From NCBI RefSeq assembly GCF_000261365.1, contig NZ_AJVC01000003.1:1798001-1862000 (forward strand): a stretch of DNA of 64,000 nucleotides, given 5' to 3'. The notes beneath the pieces were generated by a model, which had not been told where the DNA came from, did no database searches, and saw nothing but the letters and a program-made list of their open reading frames with translations. The stretch comes from Herbaspirillum sp. GW103 (GTDB taxonomy: Bacteria > Pseudomonadota > Gammaproteobacteria > Burkholderiales > Burkholderiaceae_D). Shown piece by piece: positions 26,043 through 34,906 of the stretch. Position numbers and translations under genes: made by a program. The stretch's first letter is position 1; each line of letters begins with the position of its first letter.

Positions 26043-26690
26043 TCAAAGTTGAGGGCGAATCGTACGGTACAAATTGTTGTTCATGTACACTTTAATGGCG
26101 AAGCCGCTCAAGAATGGGTCAATGAATACGACGCGGTCATAAACGCCCACCTCGTACATGGTTCGATCATCCCAGCTTTTGCCCACTGTGACATTCACAG
26201 TGCCAACAGAGTTGCCCACACAAACCTTTTTCTGAGGGCTTCCACCCTCCCCGCCATAACCAAGATTCGAGTATGACCCTTCACCAATGCCAACGAAAAA
26301 GCTCGTGAAGGGGCCATTTCTCCACCAACCAGCGTTGTTTTGCGCCTGGACTTGGGCGGGTGTTCCCTGCACTGCATTTCGGCCCGAAGAAAGGGCGCTT
26401 GTACCAGCAGGGCAGGCGTCATAATAGTTGTTGTACTCGACATTGGCATAGCTGCGCGTACCGTTCGCGCTGGTGGCCATGGCGCACGTGGGGAAGGGGT
26501 CAGGCTTCCACTTGAAGATGGCCTCATACAGCCGCTTAATGGGTGGCACACACTGAGACACGGCCATGGGACCAGCGGGGTTAGAGAGGCACAAGAGCAC
26601 CTCACAACCCCAATCATCCGCGTTTGCGGCACTCGAAAAAGTGGCGGCACACGACGCGGAAAACACAGCTAAAACACGCGAAATTTTCAT
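26043..26690 (-). CDS. trbM: TrbM/KikA family conjugal transfer protein
   Basis: Exported protein of 215 residues. A signal peptide (LAVFSASCAATFSSAANA) is followed by DDWGCEVLLCLSNPAGP and AVSQCVPPIKRLYEAIF, the Cys-containing hallmark of TrbM/KikA proteins encoded in the mating-pair-formation region of IncP-like plasmids and integrative elements. Its exact role in the type IV secretion channel is not known. No other trb genes remain here, so it marks a decayed conjugative element. GC content is clearly below that of the flanking core genes. Confidence 0.8.
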   Translation of the reverse strand: MKISRVLAVFSASCAATFSSAANADDWGCEVLLCLSNPAGPMAVSQCVPPIKRLYEAIFKWKPDPFPTCAMATSANGTRSYANVEYNNYYDACPAGTSALSSGRNAVQGTPAQVQAQNNAGWWRNGPFTSFFVGIGEGSYSNLGYGGEGGSPQKKVCVGNSVGTVNVTVGKSWDDRTMYEVGVYDRVVFIDPFLSGFAIKVYMNNNLYRTIRPQL

Positions 26691-26750
26691 CTTTTTTATC
26701 TCTAAAAATGGAGATATTTTGCCTGTAAATCAGATAGAAAGTTAACCGTT

Positions 26751-26890
26751 TCACGCACCTTTATTGGTAGCTGGATCAGTCTTAGTTTGCGCTTGAGTTC
26801 CCTTGTTGCGCATCGCCAGCAACTCCGCCTTGTAGTCTTCGCATACCTCAAACTGACCCCTGATTTTCGCCAATTCTTCGCAGGTTACTG
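26751..26890 (-). pseudogene. C-terminal fragment of an unidentified gene upstream of trbM
   Basis: The last 46 codons before the TGA at 26751 (TCEELAKIRGQFEVCEDYKA, LLAMRNKG, then a Thr/Gln-rich end) look protein-coding. Upstream the same frame enters the antisense of the TnpB fragment and turns into low-quality sequence. The original 5' part has been replaced. No family recognised. Confidence 0.35.
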
Positions 26891-26894
26891 CGGC

Positions 26895-27134
26895 ATCGGC
26901 AACGCCCGCCGCGACTACCTGCACGAGGCCACGACTACGATCAGCCAAAACCACGCGATGGTGCGCAGCATGTCCAAGTCGGCAGCAGGTACAACCGAGC
27001 AGCCGGGTAGGAATGTTAGGGCCAAGTCCGGCCTGAACAAGACCATCCTCGATCAGGGGTGCTTCGAGTCCCGCCGCCAACTGGATTACAAGCTAGCGTG
27101 GGCCGGCGGGCATCTCATCGCCGTGCCGCCGCAG
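26895..27134 (+). pseudogene. TnpB (IS200/IS605 OrfB) fragment
   Basis: About 80 codons without a proper start read IGNARRDYLHEATTTIS, then MSKSAAGTTEQPGRNVRAKS and QLDYKLAWAGGHLIAVPP, unmistakably the RuvC-region of an IS605-family RNA-guided nuclease TnpB. The conserved ED(L) segment expected after NHAMV is deleted in frame, and everything after VPPQ, including the zinc finger, is missing. It is therefore inactive. It joins directly to the RelE-like tail. Confidence 0.75.
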
Positions 27135-27137
27135 GAA

Positions 27138-27244
27138 TCCCCAGCCTTCAAGCGGGGGAGGATGTCAAATACTCAAAATCAAAGAAGGATGATCTGACCG
27201 AGCGGGAAACGGCCCTGCTGCGAGACTTTGTGAAGGAGCTATGA
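27138..27244 (+). pseudogene. C-terminal fragment of a RelE/HigB-like toxin
   Basis: The frame ends VKYSKSKKDDLTERETALL followed by RDFVKEL and a stop, resembling the end of Gp49/HigB-type RelE toxins. The N-terminal part is absent, replaced by TnpB sequence. The downstream antitoxin start follows after one base, as in HigBA operons (toxin first). Confidence 0.45.
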
Positions 27245-27245
27245 G

Positions 27246-27295
27246 ATGGAACAAGCACTATTTGATGATCTGCTGCAAAGCCTGCAAGAAGCTAA
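27246..27295 (+). pseudogene. HigA-like antitoxin start interrupted by the IS element
   Basis: An ATG one base after the toxin stop opens a frame reading MEQALFDDLLQSLQEA, similar to the beginning of XRE-type HigA antitoxins. After 16 codons the sequence becomes the inverted repeat of the IS1380-family element. The remainder of the gene is not found beyond the right end of the IS, so insertion was accompanied by deletion or later rearrangement. Confidence 0.45.
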
Positions 27296-27431
27296 CCCGG
27301 ATATTTCACCAGTCTTGAAATCGATGAGCAAAGTGCGCTGGAAGGGGGCGATGTATGTCGTATAACCGTTTCTCGAGGCGTATTCTGCCGCTTCGCGTAT
27401 TTTGAGGCGCAATTCCCCCTACCCCCGTTGT

Positions 27432-28775
27432 TTATGGCGTGCCGGGGACAGCACTTTTTGTCTTTAAGGAGCCAGTGCCTGCGCGGCGTGGATGAAGACG
27501 TGTTTGAGCGGGTGTTGGGACGCTAGCAGCACCCGCACGCGACGCGTGTTGCGCACGATGGTCGTGCCGATCTTGAGTAGTTTGACTCGGATGGTGGCGG
27601 TGCAGGCGCGCGCCAGCTCGGTGCCCCCCCAGGGCGAGTCGGCGCAGGTTGATCATCAGCGTGTAGGCGAATGCCGCCAATAGCAGGCGCAACTGGTTGG
27701 CCTGAAATTTGTGGCAGCTGGCACGCCGTCCGAATAGATCGAGCTGGGCTTCCTTGATGCGGTTTTCAGCCTCGCCTCGGGCACAGTACAGTCGCTCGTA
27801 CAAGGCTTTGGGGTCGCCCTGCAGGTTGGTGACGACGAAGCGCGGATTGGTGCCGTGTGCATCGTGCTCAAGCCGCGCGATCACGCGGCGCTCACGATCC
27901 CAGCTACGCGCGGCGTAGTCGAATTCACCGATCATGCGCTGTTTGGTGCCGGCCTCTTGATACATATCCGCCAACGCCAGCTCGGCCAACTCGACACGCT
28001 GTATCAAGGCGGCGTTCTTTTGCAGGCCGACGATATAGTGCAGTCCCCATCGCTCGAAGCGCCGCAGCGCTTGCGGGCGGCAGAAGCCCGAATCGCCGCG
28101 CACGATAATGCGCACGCGCGGCCACGCCTGACGCAGGCGCCGCACGAGCAGCTTGATCAGCGCACTCAGGATACTGGCCGGGTCGCGGCTGCTCGGACGC
28201 AGCACGCAGGCCAGGATATCCTGCCCGCAGAACACGTACAGTGGGAGATAGCAGTAGTTGTCGTAGTAACTGTGGAAGTGAGATCTCTCCTGCGCACCAT
28301 GGAGCGGTATGTGGGTGGCGTCGATGTCGAGAATCAGTTCTCGCGGACGCTCCGATTTGCTGGCGATGAACTGGTCGAGCAGCACGCCATGCAAGGCCGC
28401 TGCGTGCGCGCGCGTGGCCGAGGTCTCGAGGCGGCTCAAGGTAGGTGCCGAGGCCAGTTCATTGGCCCGACCCACGGCGGTTTGCAACGCCAGATCGCGT
28501 CGCAGCACGTTGTGGTCGCACACATCCTCCCAGCCGCAGCACAGGCCGTAAATCCGTTGCGCCAGCATGTCGCGCATGCTGTGTGCCACGCTGGCGTGGC
28601 GACGACGATCATCGAACACGCGCGCTATCGATTGGGTCAAGCCGATACGTTGATCAACCTGCCGCAGCAGCAACACGCCGCCGTCACTAACGATGTCGCC
28701 TCCATCGAAAGCCGCCTCGATCACGCGGCGGCCGCCCCGTCCAAACTCCACTGCTTCAACGGTACAATTTGGCAT
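27432..28775 (-). CDS. IS1380 family transposase, C-terminus frameshifted
   Basis: DDE transposase of 447 residues as read. Catalytic motifs are in LILDIDATHIPLHG (Asp), IIVRGDSGFCR (Asp) and CARGEAENRIKE (Glu). After NLRRLAL the frame passes a run of seven G (27624-27630, C on the plus strand) and turns into His/Arg-rich nonsense. Removing one G gives TELARACTATIRVKLLKIG and continues sensibly to a TAA at 27464. The true product would be about 436 residues. The change could be inactivating, a sequencing error, or slippery-run frameshifting. The catalytic core itself is intact. Confidence 0.88.
   Translation of the reverse strand: MPNCTVEAVEFGRGGRRVIEAAFDGGDIVSDGGVLLLRQVDQRIGLTQSIARVFDDRRRHASVAHSMRDMLAQRIYGLCCGWEDVCDHNVLRRDLALQTAVGRANELASAPTLSRLETSATRAHAAALHGVLLDQFIASKSERPRELILDIDATHIPLHGAQERSHFHSYYDNYCYLPLYVFCGQDILACVLRPSSRDPASILSALIKLLVRRLRQAWPRVRIIVRGDSGFCRPQALRRFERWGLHYIVGLQKNAALIQRVELAELALADMYQEAGTKQRMIGEFDYAARSWDRERRVIARLEHDAHGTNPRFVVTNLQGDPKALYERLYCARGEAENRIKEAQLDLFGRRASCHKFQANQLRLLLAAFAYTLMINLRRLALGGHRAGARLHRHHPSQTTQDRHDHRAQHASRAGAASVPTPAQTRLHPRRAGTGSLKTKSAVPGTP
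27624..27630 (-). other. Seven-base homopolymer at transposase frameshift
   Basis: Seven C on the plus strand (seven G in the gene) mark the point where the coding frame changes. Six would keep the standard family C-terminus. Confidence 0.8.
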
Positions 28776-28868
28776 CGGCGGTACTCGGTTGTTATTTGGT
28801 GTGAGAGCCTTTAATAACGCGCTTCATCGCGCGACCGCCGACTTCTAGTCATGAAATATCCGGGCTAG

Positions 28869-28975
28869 CGCTCGCTGCGCGAGCGAGGGATTCGCCCACG
28901 TGCCGCGGGCCCGGTTTCGCTTGCAAGCGAAACCCTTCGAATCCCCCCCGCGATGTGCTCAAGCACATCGCTAGG
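28869..28975. repeat. 107-bp palindrome-rich repeat, copy 1
   Basis: It matches 29066-29172 at 105 of 107 positions, 197 bases apart. It holds successive palindromes: CGCTCGC-TGC-GCGAGCG, GGTTTCGCTTG/CAAGCGAAACC and GCGATGTGCT-CA-AGCACATCGC. It starts 4 bases beyond the IS end. Confidence 0.9.
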
Positions 28976-28985
28976 TGACGCCAAA

Positions 28986-29011
28986 CAAAAAAGCCCGCAT
29001 GCGCGGGCTTT
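28986..29011. terminator. Hairpin terminator, copy 1
   Basis: AGCCCGC-AT-GCGCGGGCT-type stem with A residues before and three T after; part of the same duplicated unit as the palindromes. The A run makes it suited to terminate minus-strand transcripts from the tRNA array. Confidence 0.6.
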
Positions 29012-29065
29012 CGGCTGGCTGGGGTGGCTTGGATTGCGTTCGGTGCGCGCTCCACCGCCCTCTAA

Positions 29066-29172
29066 CGCTCGCTGCGCGAGCGAGGGATGCGCCCACGTGC
29101 CGCGGGCCCGGTTTCGCTTGCAAGCGAAACCTTTCGAATCCCCCCCGCGATGTGCTCAAGCACATCGCTAGG
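29066..29172. repeat. 107-bp palindrome-rich repeat, copy 2
   Basis: Second copy of 28869-28975 with two substitutions. Like copy 1 it is followed by a hairpin with flanking A and T runs, so the duplicated unit is really about 145 bp. Confidence 0.9.
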
Positions 29173-29183
29173 GGCCACCAAAT

Positions 29184-29212
29184 AAAAAAGCCCGCATGCG
29201 CGGGCTTTTTTA
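29184..29212 (-). terminator. Terminator of the tRNA array
   Basis: The stem AAAAAGCCCGC / GCGGGCTTTTT lies 3 bases past the end of the last tRNA-Glu. On the minus strand it ends in a T run, so it should terminate the tRNA transcript. Confidence 0.85.
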
Positions 29213-29214
29213 TT

Positions 29215-29290
29215 TGGCGTCCCCTGGGGGATTCGAACCCCCGTACTCACCGTGAAAGGGTGATGTCCTAGGCCTCTAGACGAAGGGGAC
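29215..29290 (-). tRNA. tRNA-Glu (UUC)
   Basis: A 76-base cloverleaf with encoded CCA. Acceptor GTCCCCT pairs with AGGGGAC, the anticodon loop contains TTC, and the T loop reads GTTCGAATC. Last of five tRNAs in the array and identical to the other two Glu copies. Confidence 0.97.
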
Positions 29291-29363
29291 AAAACGGTCA
29301 CAACTACTACATTCCTCGAATCAGCTCTTCCGCCAATTCACCCCACATTTCCATGCGGGTCGC

Positions 29364-29439
<76 letters not shown>

Positions 29440-29517
29440 TGCGAAAGGAAAAGTCCCAAACTCCGGACTATCCAACCTCAAGGTAGCCTGACCGGTCAGA
29501 TCAGACTACTTACTACC

Positions 29518-29593
29518 TGGCGTCCCCTGGGGGATTCGAACCCCCGTACTCACCGTGAAAGGGTGATGTCCTAGGCCTCTAGACGAAGGGGAC
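29518..29593 (-). tRNA. tRNA-Glu (UUC)
   Basis: Identical 76-base copy of the other tRNA-Glu genes, CCA encoded. It lies 78 bases upstream of the tRNA-Ala at 29364 in transcription order. Confidence 0.97.
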
Positions 29594-29649
29594 ACTATAC
29601 CGCTACCTACCTGCGCTGCCTGCTGGGTGACAGCGCAGATATCGAAATC

Positions 29650-29725
29650 TGGCGTCCCCTGGGGGATTCGAACCCCCGTACTCACCGTGAAAGGGTGATG
29701 TCCTAGGCCTCTAGACGAAGGGGAC
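29650..29725 (-). tRNA. tRNA-Glu (UUC)
   Basis: Third identical tRNA-Glu copy with encoded CCA, 56 bases from the next tRNA-Glu. Confidence 0.97.
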
Positions 29726-29805
29726 AAGCAGGTACTTCATATTACTTCTTGTTTCTACACTTCAAGCTTCGCCTGAAATATCACCGCCAAACATCTGCGG
29801 GTCGC

Positions 29806-29881
<76 letters not shown>

Positions 29882-29897
29882 GTTGCGAAGAAGCGAG

Positions 29898-29926
29898 ATT
29901 ATGCAATACCTATTTTCAAAAGACAA
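29898..29926 (-). promoter_or_regulatory. Promoter of the tRNA array
   Basis: On the minus strand TTGTCT (29926-29921) and CATAAT (29903-29898) are separated by exactly 17 bases, giving a strong sigma-70-type promoter. The -10 element ends 16 bases before the first tRNA-Ala base. A GC-rich discriminator follows, as expected for stringently controlled stable RNA. Confidence 0.75.
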
Positions 29927-29954
29927 CATGTTTTTGAAAAATAATTTCTCTTTT

Positions 29955-31355
29955 TCAAAGATATGCCGCCAAACGTACCTTAACAGCCTCACGACCAAAC
30001 AATTGCAACACGGCGTCAATGGCCGGCGTCTGCAATTGACCCGCCACGATCAGGCGCAAGGGCATGGCCAGCTGCGGCATCTTGATGCCGTGCGCAGCCA
30101 GGACTTCCTTGATCATCGGGGCAATGGCTTCCTTGGTCCATTCCACGGTCGCCACACGCTGGGCAAAGTCGGCCAGTGCCGGCTTGATGGCATCCGTAAT
30201 GTGCTGCGCCACCAAAGCCGCATCCGGGGCCGGCTGGCGGTAGAACATCAGGGCCGCCGCAGCAATCTCGTTGACGGTATTGGCGCGATCCTTCAGCAAA
30301 GCGATCACGGCCGCCAGATCAGGCGCACCCTCGAACACCGCACCCTGTGCTTGCAACAACGGACGGACCAGATCAGCCAGGCGGGCGTTGTCGGCCAGCT
30401 TGATATAGTGGTTGTTGAGCCAGTTCAGCTTTTCCGGGTTGAACTGCGCCGGGGCCTTGGTCAGGTGATCCAGGTCGAACCATTCACAGAACTGCTGCAT
30501 CGAGAAAATCTCGTCGTCGCCATGGCTCCAGCCCAAACGCGCCAGATAGTTCAGCATGGCTTCAGGCAGATAGCCCTGCGCCGGGTAATCCATCACGCTG
30601 ACTGCACCGTGACGCTTGGACAGCTTCTCGCCATCCGCACCCAGGATCATCGGCACGTGGCCATACTCGGGCAACGTGCCGCCCAGGGCCTTCAGGATAT
30701 TGATCTGGCGCGGCGTATTGTTCACATGGTCATCGCCACGGATGACGTGGGTGATCTTCATATCCCAATCGTCCACCACTACGCAGAAGTTGTAGGTCGG
30801 CGTGCCGTCCGGACGGGCGATGACCAGATCGTCCAGCTCACGGTTGGAAATGGTGATGGGGCCCTTGACCACATCGTTCCAGCTGACTTCGCCATCCTGC
30901 GGATTCTTGAAACGCACCACCGGCTTGCGACCTTCCGGAATGGCCGGCAGGGTCTTGCCCGGTTCCGGACGCCAGGTGCCGTCGTAGCGCGGCTTCTCGC
31001 CTGCCGCACGCTGACGCTCGCGCATGGCTTCCACTTCTTCCGGGGTGCAATAGCAGTAATACGCCGTGCCCTGCTCCAGCATCTGCGCAATCACTTCGCG
31101 ATAGCGATCCATGCGCTTCATCTGGTAGAACGGACCTTCGTCATGCTCCAGCCCCAGCCACTGCATGCCCTCGATGATGGCCTGCACCGCTTCCGGGGTG
31201 GAACGCTCGACGTCGGTATCTTCGATACGCAACACGAAAGTGCCGCCAAAGCGACGGGCGTAGGCCCAGGAGAACAGCGCCGTGCGGGCGCCGCCCAGGT
31301 GCAGGTAGCCGGTGGGACTGGGAGCGAAACGGGTACGAACTTGAGTGGCAGTCAT
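29955..31355 (-). CDS. gltX: Glutamate--tRNA ligase
   Basis: Class I aminoacyl-tRNA synthetase of 466 residues that charges tRNA-Glu. The HIGH-type motif is in [12 protein letters not shown] near residue 12 and the KMSKS-type motif is EKLSKRHGA in the middle. The C-terminal anticodon-binding domain is complete. It lies just upstream, in transcription order, of an array with three tRNA-Glu genes, its own substrate, though these have their own promoter. Confidence 0.97.
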   Translation of the reverse strand: MTATQVRTRFAPSPTGYLHLGGARTALFSWAYARRFGGTFVLRIEDTDVERSTPEAVQAIIEGMQWLGLEHDEGPFYQMKRMDRYREVIAQMLEQGTAYYCYCTPEEVEAMRERQRAAGEKPRYDGTWRPEPGKTLPAIPEGRKPVVRFKNPQDGEVSWNDVVKGPITISNRELDDLVIARPDGTPTYNFCVVVDDWDMKITHVIRGDDHVNNTPRQINILKALGGTLPEYGHVPMILGADGEKLSKRHGAVSVMDYPAQGYLPEAMLNYLARLGWSHGDDEIFSMQQFCEWFDLDHLTKAPAQFNPEKLNWLNNHYIKLADNARLADLVRPLLQAQGAVFEGAPDLAAVIALLKDRANTVNEIAAAALMFYRQPAPDAALVAQHITDAIKPALADFAQRVATVEWTKEAIAPMIKEVLAAHGIKMPQLAMPLRLIVAGQLQTPAIDAVLQLFGREAVKVRLAAYL

Positions 31356-31365
31356 GATAGCGAGT

Positions 31366-31401
31366 AAAAATCAGGCCGGTCCTGGAATGCCAGGGCCGGC
31401 C
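31366..31401 (-). terminator. Terminator after apbC
   Basis: On the minus strand a 12-bp stem (GGCCGGCCCTGG / CCAGGACCGGCC, one G-T pair) with a 4-base loop is followed by TGATTTTT. It lies about 90 bases after the apbC stop and before gltX. Confidence 0.75.
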
Positions 31402-31490
31402 ATCGGTCAAGCAAAGGAATTCGGAAAGGCGTCATTTTAACGCCTTTGCAGGGCGGCACGCCATGCCGGCAGCCCGCCCCGAGGCGCGCA

Positions 31491-32579
31491 TCAGTCGTTC
31501 TGCACCACGATGCTGGGGAACTTGCTGGTCATATCGCGCGCCTTCTCGGCCACCTTCACGGCGACCTTGCGGGCGATGGCCATGTAGATCTCGGCCACCT
31601 TGCCATCCGGATCAGCCACCACGGTGGGCTTGCCGGAATCGGTCTGCTGGCGGATTTCCATGGTCAGCGGCAAGGCGCCCAGGAAGTCCACGCCAAAGTC
31701 GGCACACATCTTCTCGCCACCGCCCACGCCAAAGATGGGCTCGGCATGGCCGCAATTGGAACAGACGTGCATGCTCATGTTTTCCACGATGCCCAGGATG
31801 GGGATGCCGACCTTCTCGAACATGCGCAAACCCTTGCGCGCATCCAGCAGCGCAATATCCTGCGGGGTGGTCACGATGACCGCACCGGTGACCGGCACCT
31901 TCTGCGACAAGGTCAGCTGCACATCACCGGTGCCCGGCGGCATGTCGACGATCAGGTAATCCAGGTCGCGCCAGTTGGTCTGGTCCAGCAATTGCTGCAG
32001 GGCTTGCGTGACGATGGGACCGCGCCAGACCATGGGTTCGTCGGGATCGATCATGAAACCGATGGAAGAGACCTGCAGGCCGTGATTCTCCAGCGGCTCC
32101 ATGGTCTTGCCATCCTTGGTCTCGGGCTGGCCGGAGATGCCCATCATCATCGGTTGCGAAGGACCGTAGATATCGGCATCCAGGATCCCCACGCGCGCGC
32201 CTTCGGCCGACAGCGCCAGCGCCAGGTTCACGGCCGTGGTGGACTTGCCCACCCCGCCCTTGCCGGAGGCCACGGCGATGATGTTCTTGACGTTGCTCTT
32301 GAGCTTGATGCCGCGCTGCACCGCGTGCGCCACGATCTTGAAATAGACGTTGGCCTCGACGCCGGTCACGCCGGGCAGCTTGCCCAGCGCCTCTTCGACC
32401 AGCTGGCGGATCGCTGCGATCTGGCTGGCGGCCGGATAGCCCAGTTCCACGTCCAGCAGCACACGGCCGCCCTCGACGCGGATGTTGCGGGCTTCCTTGC
32501 CCCGGATCAGATCCTTGCCGGTATTGGGGTCGATCACCTGCAACAGGGCCGCCTTGATCTCTTCCACGGTAATGCTCAT
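31491..32579 (-). CDS. apbC: Iron-sulfur cluster carrier protein ApbC (Mrp/NBP35 family)
   Basis: ATP-binding scaffold of 362 residues that delivers Fe-S clusters to target enzymes. An N-terminal MIP18-like domain (about 1-85) precedes the P-loop ATPase with the deviant Walker A ASGKGGVGKST and the motif DILDADIYGPSQP. The cluster-binding CxxC appears in MHVCSNCGHAEP. The gene faces away from metG across a 230-base shared promoter region. Confidence 0.95.
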   Translation of the reverse strand: MSITVEEIKAALLQVIDPNTGKDLIRGKEARNIRVEGGRVLLDVELGYPAASQIAAIRQLVEEALGKLPGVTGVEANVYFKIVAHAVQRGIKLKSNVKNIIAVASGKGGVGKSTTAVNLALALSAEGARVGILDADIYGPSQPMMMGISGQPETKDGKTMEPLENHGLQVSSIGFMIDPDEPMVWRGPIVTQALQQLLDQTNWRDLDYLIVDMPPGTGDVQLTLSQKVPVTGAVIVTTPQDIALLDARKGLRMFEKVGIPILGIVENMSMHVCSNCGHAEPIFGVGGGEKMCADFGVDFLGALPLTMEIRQQTDSGKPTVVADPDGKVAEIYMAIARKVAVKVAEKARDMTSKFPSIVVQND

Positions 32580-32809
32580 TGGTTCTCCTTGCTCAGAACC
32601 CGCAAGTCTAAACCAATCGCGCCAGCGCCGCCCTGTGCGGCGATCAAAGCGCCCTTGCAGAACCCTTCATATTGATTGCAACGGAGCAACTACTGCGCCC
32701 AAGGCCCGCTGGCTGATAGAATGCCCCTCTTTCATGGCAGTTTTATTGCAGTTTTCTTGCTATTTCGGCGCGCACGCGCCTTAACCCACTTGCATCGTCC
32801 GTATCGCCA

Positions 32810-34873
32810 ATGAGCACTTCCGCACCTCGCCAACTCTTCGTCACGACCGCACTCCCCTACGCCAACGGCGCTTTCCACATCGGCCACATCATGGAATACA
32901 TCCAGGCCGATATCTGGGTCCGGTTCCAGCGAATGCAGGGCAATGAGGTGCATTTCGTCGGCGCCGACGATGCCCACGGCGCGCCCATCATGATCGCCGC
33001 CGAAAAGGCCGGCATCACGCCGCAGCAGTTCGTGGCCAACATCGCCGCCGGCCGCAAGCAATACCTGGATGGCTTCCACATCGCCTTCGACAACTGGAGC
33101 TCCACCGACAGCCCGGAAAACCACGAACTGTCGCAGGAAATCTATCGCGCCCTGCGCGACGAGGCCAAGCTGATCTCCACCAAGACCATCGACCAGTTCT
33201 ACGATCCGGTGAAGAACATGTTCCTGCCGGACCGCTACATCAAGGGCGAATGCCCCAAGTGCGGCACCAAGGACCAGTACGGCGACTCCTGCGAGAACTG
33301 CAGCGCAGTCTATTCGCCCACCGACCTGAAGAACCCGTACTCGACCCTCTCGGGCGCCACGCCCGTGATGAAGTCCTCCGAGCACTTCTTCTTCAAGCTG
33401 TCGGATCCGAAATGCGTGGCCTTCCTGCGCGAATGGGCGCTGGACAGCAACCGCCTGCAGCCGGAAGTGGCCAACAAGGCCCGCGAATGGCTGGATGGCG
33501 AAGGCGGCCTGGGCGACTGGGACATCAGCCGCGACGCGCCCTACTTCGGCATCGAGATTCCGGATGCACCGGGCAAGTACTTCTATGTCTGGCTGGATGC
33601 GCCCATCGGCTACCTGGCCTCGCTGAAGAACTACTTCGTCAAGACCGGCCGCGACTTCGACGCCTTCATGGCCGATGACAAGACCGAGCAGTACCACTTC
33701 ATCGGCAAGGACATCACCTACTTCCACACCCTGTTCTGGCCGGCCATGCTCAAGTTCGCCGGCCGCAAGACGCCGACCAACGTCTTCGCACACGGCTTCA
33801 TCACCGTCAGCGGCGAGAAGATGTCCAAGTCGCGCGGCACCGGCATCTCGCCGCTGCGCTATCTGGACATCGGCATGAACCCGGAATGGCTGCGCTACTA
33901 CATCGCCGCCAAGTTGAACGCCAAGGTCGAAGACGTGGACTTCAACCCGGACGACTTCGTCGCCCGCGTCAACGCCGACCTGATCGGCAAGTACGTCAAC
34001 ATCGCCAGCCGCGCTGCCGGCTTCATCGCCAAGCGTTTCGACGGCCGCGTGTCCACGCAGTGGGCCACGGCGGACGATGCCTTCCTGGCCAAGCTGCGCG
34101 GCGTGGCCGACGAGATCCGCAGCCTCTACGAGCAGCGCGAATACGGCAAGGCCCTGCGCCTGGTGATGGAGCAAGCCGACGCCATCAACGCCTACGTCGA
34201 CGCCAACAAACCCTGGGAACTGGCCAAGGACAGCAGCAAGGATGCGCAACTGCACGAAGTCTGCAGCCGCCTGCTGGAAGCCTTCCGCATCCTGACCATC
34301 TACCTCAAGCCCGTGCTGCCGCAGCTGGCGGCCCAGGTGGAAGCCTTCCTGCAGGTCCAGCCCTTCCAGTGGAACGATGTGGCCGCACCGCTGGCCGACG
34401 GCCATGTCATCCATGCCTATTCGCACCTGATGCAGCGTGTCGATCCGAAGATGCTGGATGCTCTGTTCGAAGCCCCCGAAGCACCCGCAGCGGCCCCGGC
34501 GGCGCAAGAAAGCGCCATCGAGGAACTGGCCCCGGAGATTTCCATCGATGACTTCGCCAAGATCGACCTGCGCATCGCCAAGATCGTCAACTGCGAAGCC
34601 GTGGAAGGTTCCACCAAGCTGCTGCGCCTGACCCTGGATGCCGGCGAAGGCCGGACCCGCAATGTCTTCTCCGGCATCGCCTCGGCCTACAAGCCGGAAG
34701 AACTGGTCGGCAAGCTGACCGTGATGGTGGCCAACCTGGCGCCGCGCAAGATGAAGTTCGGCGTCTCTGAAGGTATGGTGCTGGCGGCTTCGGCCAAGGA
34801 TGAGAAGGCCAATCCGGGCATCTATGTGCTCAACCCGTGGCCGGGCGCCGAGCCGGGCATGCGGGTGCGCTAA
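32810..34873 (+). CDS. metG: Methionine--tRNA ligase
   Basis: Class I synthetase of 687 residues charging tRNA-Met. It has the HIGH-type motif [11 protein letters not shown] near residue 21, a zinc knuckle with [17 protein letters not shown], the KMSKS motif [10 protein letters not shown], and a C-terminal EMAP/Trbp111-like tRNA-binding domain (from about residue 580, [13 protein letters not shown]) used for dimerisation. The Ala/Pro-rich linker before that domain is usual in this group. A GNAT gene follows after 33 bases. Confidence 0.97.
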   Translation: MSTSAPRQLFVTTALPYANGAFHIGHIMEYIQADIWVRFQRMQGNEVHFVGADDAHGAPIMIAAEKAGITPQQFVANIAAGRKQYLDGFHIAFDNWSSTDSPENHELSQEIYRALRDEAKLISTKTIDQFYDPVKNMFLPDRYIKGECPKCGTKDQYGDSCENCSAVYSPTDLKNPYSTLSGATPVMKSSEHFFFKLSDPKCVAFLREWALDSNRLQPEVANKAREWLDGEGGLGDWDISRDAPYFGIEIPDAPGKYFYVWLDAPIGYLASLKNYFVKTGRDFDAFMADDKTEQYHFIGKDITYFHTLFWPAMLKFAGRKTPTNVFAHGFITVSGEKMSKSRGTGISPLRYLDIGMNPEWLRYYIAAKLNAKVEDVDFNPDDFVARVNADLIGKYVNIASRAAGFIAKRFDGRVSTQWATADDAFLAKLRGVADEIRSLYEQREYGKALRLVMEQADAINAYVDANKPWELAKDSSKDAQLHEVCSRLLEAFRILTIYLKPVLPQLAAQVEAFLQVQPFQWNDVAAPLADGHVIHAYSHLMQRVDPKMLDALFEAPEAPAAAPAAQESAIEELAPEISIDDFAKIDLRIAKIVNCEAVEGSTKLLRLTLDAGEGRTRNVFSGIASAYKPEELVGKLTVMVANLAPRKMKFGVSEGMVLAASAKDEKANPGIYVLNPWPGAEPGMRVR

Positions 34874-34906
34874 AGCACAGTCGCCTGCGCTGGAGGAAAG
34901 ATCGCA

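Larger units (their letters stand above)
27296..28864. mobile_element. IS1380-family insertion sequence, 1569 bp
   Basis: A 13-bp perfect inverted repeat (CCCGGATATTTCA) occurs at 27296-27308 and, inverted, at 28852-28864. The enclosed 1569 bp hold one transposase gene, matching the size and layout of IS1380 elements. Flanks read CTAA on the left and CTAG on the right, sharing only CTA, so no clean target duplication is seen. Confidence 0.8.

Noticed and set aside
27855-28814. 319-codon frame on the plus strand over the IS
   Set aside because: It is antisense to the transposase, which has a clear DDE core.
22202-28975. Prophage
   Set aside because: No integrase, portal, capsid or lysis genes; the recognisable parts are conjugation, toxin-antitoxin and transposon remnants.
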